Source: Rhodamnia argentea
Lineage: Eukaryota; Streptophyta; Magnoliopsida; Myrtales; Myrtaceae
NCBI RefSeq assembly: GCF_020921035.1
Contig: NC_063155.1
Location: 22,127,294 to 22,191,293, forward strand
Direction: 5' to 3'
DNA length: 64,000 nt
Notes under the pieces: model-generated
The model's database searches: none
What the model was told of the DNA's origin: nothing
The model's input: the letters and a program-made list of their open reading frames with translations, nothing else
Shown: one piece after another, positions 62,478 through 64,000 of the stretch
Layout of the letters: the number at the start of each line of letters is the position of its first letter
Position numbering within the stretch: position 1 is the stretch's first letter
Program-made: the position numbers and the translations under genes

Positions 62478-63770
62478 TTAGTCATTTGGGAATTCCAAGC
62501 TCGCAGCGACCCATTTGTCATCGGCTATAGGTACCACAGTAATGCCTTCAGGAAATGCGATATCCGGAAAGCCCGAGTAAACCCTTACCCGGTCACATAG
62601 CAAGTAGCTCCTTGTCCCTCGGCTCGACCCTGCAAATGGGATTGCCGAACGGCCAAACTCTGCCGGTTTAGGAGAAGTTGAGATGTCCATGGCTGAAGAA
62701 ACTTGTGCTTTGGATGAGAAGGAATTATTTCCACCTTCAGCCATTTTCTCTATGCACACTCCTCGACTAGATGAGTCGATCCCGGTGGGGATGGTTTTGG
62801 TCTCAGGCTCGGAGTCTCCTACTTCGGCTGAAAATTCGCCGATTCTCTCTGTCAGAACGGAATAAGCAACTCGAGCAGCTTTCATCTCCGCTTGCTTCTT
62901 GGAGTTGCCTTCTTTCCCAAGAAATGACTCTCCCCCTACAACGACAGACGACACAAACATTGGACTGTGAGGTCGACCGGTTCTTGTAGTGCTGTAAACT
63001 GGCATGGGTAACCCTTCTCTTTGTGCTAGCTCCTGTAAGAGATTCTTGTGACAATCCAAGACATCCTGAAGGCAAAGATCAAAGGGCATACAAAATTTAT
63101 CAAGAACCTACGGAGATTATGACGTGGATTAGATTTGCGACGGTGAAACAAGCACCGCAACACAGGAGTATCGCATGGAGAACTTCACCTCTTGAAATCT
63201 ATCGGCCGATAACAACATCAGAGCAACCTCAGCAGCAGCGTGCTCGGCTTCCTTCAAAGTGTTGAAGGATCGAGGGCTTTCGAATGTACATCCATCAACT
63301 ACAGCTGTGGCCTGAAATCGACGGGCATGAGGCGGTCCATCACATGTACAGGAATATACAGGCAAACAGAGATTTCTCCGCTGAGTATAATTCTGCAGGT
63401 GGCTCTTGCACTGGTTTTTCAAATCTATAAACGTAAGGTGGGTCAGCGAAAGCAGAACTAGTCATACAAGATAGCAAGCTCTATCCTCGATCAAGAATAA
63501 ATGGACTAATCGGTTGATGATCATGCAGCAAGATTGATCAGCAGAACTAAGTGTTCAGATCAAGAAATGAGATGCAGTAGATGCTTCAGCCCTCTTAACT
63601 TTTTTGTAGCAACAATCTTGGTCCAGAGTTTTCCTAGCGATTGCATCAGCACTTCTCCTTTCTTGTGATTCAATCGACGGTCGGAGGATTACAATAAGAA
63701 CAGACTAAAATAGAGTAAAGACACGGAATTGGCAGAGTCCCCTTTTCTGTTCTTGGTCCAAAGAGTCCAT
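62478..63770 (-). CDS. Double-stranded RNA-binding protein, DRB4-like, two dsRBDs
   Basis: Exon 2 63424-63189 and exon 3 63065-62478 (stop TAA) are firm; the first exon is tentatively 63770-63725 with donor GTGTCT. That model fits the phase but has a weak donor, so the N-terminal 15 residues are uncertain. Length about 289 aa. dsRBD1 is at about 17-85 (LPVYSCTCDGPPHARRFQAT, AEHAAAEVAL) and dsRBD2 at about 98-165 (HKNLLQELAQREGLPMPVYS, KKQAEMKAARVAY). A linker and a C-terminal segment follow (YSGFPDIAFPEGITVVPIADDKWVAASLEF), similar in layout to the end of Arabidopsis DRB4. DRB proteins partner Dicer-like enzymes in small-RNA production; DRB4 works with DCL4. Membership of the DRB family is well supported; assignment to DRB4 rather than another member is inferred. 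Confidence 0.85.
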
Positions 63771-64000
63771 ACCGAAGAAATGAAAGTTGTGGAGAGAAAC
63801 TACCCTCACCGCTGCCCAAGAAACCGAGTCCCTTCGACTTGGTTTCAGGGAAATCGTCACGGTTGTCGTCTTGATCATTGTGATTGCCGTCGGACAGTCG
63901 TACGATCTGCTGTTTTGCAGCGGTGGAAGAATCATTGGCGCTTGGCTTTCCCTCTGCCCGAATTCAGAAGCGATGAACATCGGACAGAACATGAGTAACA
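63771..64000. other. Window edge: 5' region of the DRB gene, possibly part of another gene
   Basis: Both strands are open across most of this stretch. On the plus strand one frame gives a hydrophobic segment (EIVTVVVLIIVIAVG, about 63850-63895). On the minus strand the frame containing the tentative DRB start is also open to the window edge. I recognise neither product, and the sequence ends too soon to decide. Confidence 0.25.

Overview
The window is a piece of a plant nuclear genome. Its genes are interrupted by many GT-AG introns, its intergenic DNA is AT-rich with small terminal-inverted-repeat (TIR) elements, and its proteins are plant-specific (fasciclin-like arabinogalactan protein, CrRLK1L receptor kinase, KIN-12 kinesin, class-I carboxylesterase). 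The gene set fits a core eudicot. I cannot name the species. Exon models were built by hand from splice signals, reading phase and recalled family sequence; no alignment was run.

Layout, left to right. (1) 0.3-4.8 kb, +: strictosidine-synthase-like gene in four exons with a one-base insertion in exon 2. (2) 4.8-7.9 kb: AT-rich repeats. (3) 7.95-10.8 kb, -: two-FAS1-domain fasciclin-like arabinogalactan protein (FLA17/18 type) with a short distant last exon. (4) 10.8-18.4 kb: gene-free, with old duplications, simple repeats and a small TIR element. (5) 18.4-20.2 kb, +: decayed FERONIA/HERCULES-type receptor kinase pseudogene lacking most of its kinase domain. (6) 21.9-35.9 kb, +: complete 32-exon UBP12/13 ubiquitin protease (homologue of animal USP7). 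(7) 37.7-39.0 kb, +: CXE15-like carboxylesterase. (8) 39-41.7 kb: two TIR elements. (9) 41.7-49.9 kb, +: KIN-12E-type phragmoplast kinesin, 22 exons. (10) 51.0-61.1 kb, -: gamma-tubulin complex component 5 (GCP5), 14 exons, tail-to-tail with the kinesin. (11) 62.5-63.8 kb, -: DRB4-like protein with two dsRNA-binding domains, first exon uncertain.

Two groupings stand out. FLA17, UBP12 and CXE15 homologues lie in a row here, and their Arabidopsis counterparts carry neighbouring chromosome-5 locus numbers (At5g06390, At5g06600, At5g06570), which suggests a conserved block. The KIN-12E and GCP5 genes both act on microtubules and are adjacent, but nothing shows that this is more than chance.

I found no clearly undescribed biological system. 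The observations most worth checking are the frameshift in the strictosidine-synthase-like gene, a GC-AG intron and a duplicated 3' splice site in the kinesin, a microsatellite abutting a GCP5 splice donor, and the conserved block with a candidate strigolactone-hydrolysing esterase.
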